A stretch of 5,067 nucleotides of DNA, from positions 1 through 5,067 of the forward strand of contig CATKXA010000077.1 in NCBI GenBank assembly GCA_949840475.1. The letters are read 5' to 3'. A program made the position numbers and the translations under genes. This stretch comes from an uncultured Thermoanaerobacterales bacterium. GTDB taxonomy: Bacteria; Bacillota; Clostridia; Christensenellales; UBA1242. The notes under the pieces are model-generated. The model was not told the origin of the DNA. It saw nothing but the letters and a program-made list of their open reading frames with translations, and searched no databases. Positions 5,045 through 5,067 of the stretch are shown piece by piece (within the stretch, counting starts at the first letter, position 1; the number at the start of each line of letters is the position of its first letter).

Positions 5045-5067
5045 AATAGTTTCAAAATTAGTTTTAG

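Overview
This is an AT-rich window (roughly one third G+C by eye). Its promoters are close to TTGACA/TATAAT, its ribosome binding sites are GGAG/GAGG-like, and its intrinsic terminators are strong A-stem-T hairpins. Together these suggest a low-GC Gram-positive (Bacillota-type) bacterium. Two housekeeping RNA methyltransferase genes, rlmH and rsmD, show that this is chromosome. Nothing in the window is a phage or transposase gene.

Layout, left to right. (1) 1-175, minus: the start of a membrane or exported protein that runs off the left edge. (2) 276-408: a compact non-coding stretch after rlmH, with an imperfect 18-bp hairpin (349-391) and the likely rlmH terminator; it is visibly richer in G+C than its surroundings. 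(3) 406-867, minus: rlmH. (4) 1039-1653, plus: a four-helix membrane protein whose reading frame is stopped by TAG at 1537-1539, followed in the same frame by an intact SHOCT domain up to TAA at 1651-1653. (5) 1681-4332: a three-gene block made of two paralogous transglutaminase-like cysteine-fold proteins (1681-2616 and 3373-4332, both minus) around an unrecognised helical protein on the plus strand (2747-3349). (6) 4441-4986, plus: rsmD, with an altered catalytic-loop motif (APPQ for D/N-PP-Y/F), then an 18-bp terminator.

Nearly every complete gene appears to be its own transcription unit, with a recognisable promoter and a hairpin terminator. Neighbouring genes alternate in direction, so divergent promoters lie back to back (868-1038, 2617-2746, 4333-4440) and convergent genes share bidirectional terminators (1655-1681, 3348-3373) that touch their stop codons.

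The most interesting part is the 1681-4332 block. Both paralogs keep an apparent Cys-His-Asp triad at identical spacing (43 and 15 residues) and a Gly-Pro-Lys motif near the C-terminus. All three promoters of the block carry the same GTATTGACA -35 core, which the three other proposed promoters in the window lack. This suggests a co-regulated set of unknown function. The block could be an undescribed system, but the sequence alone does not say what it does.
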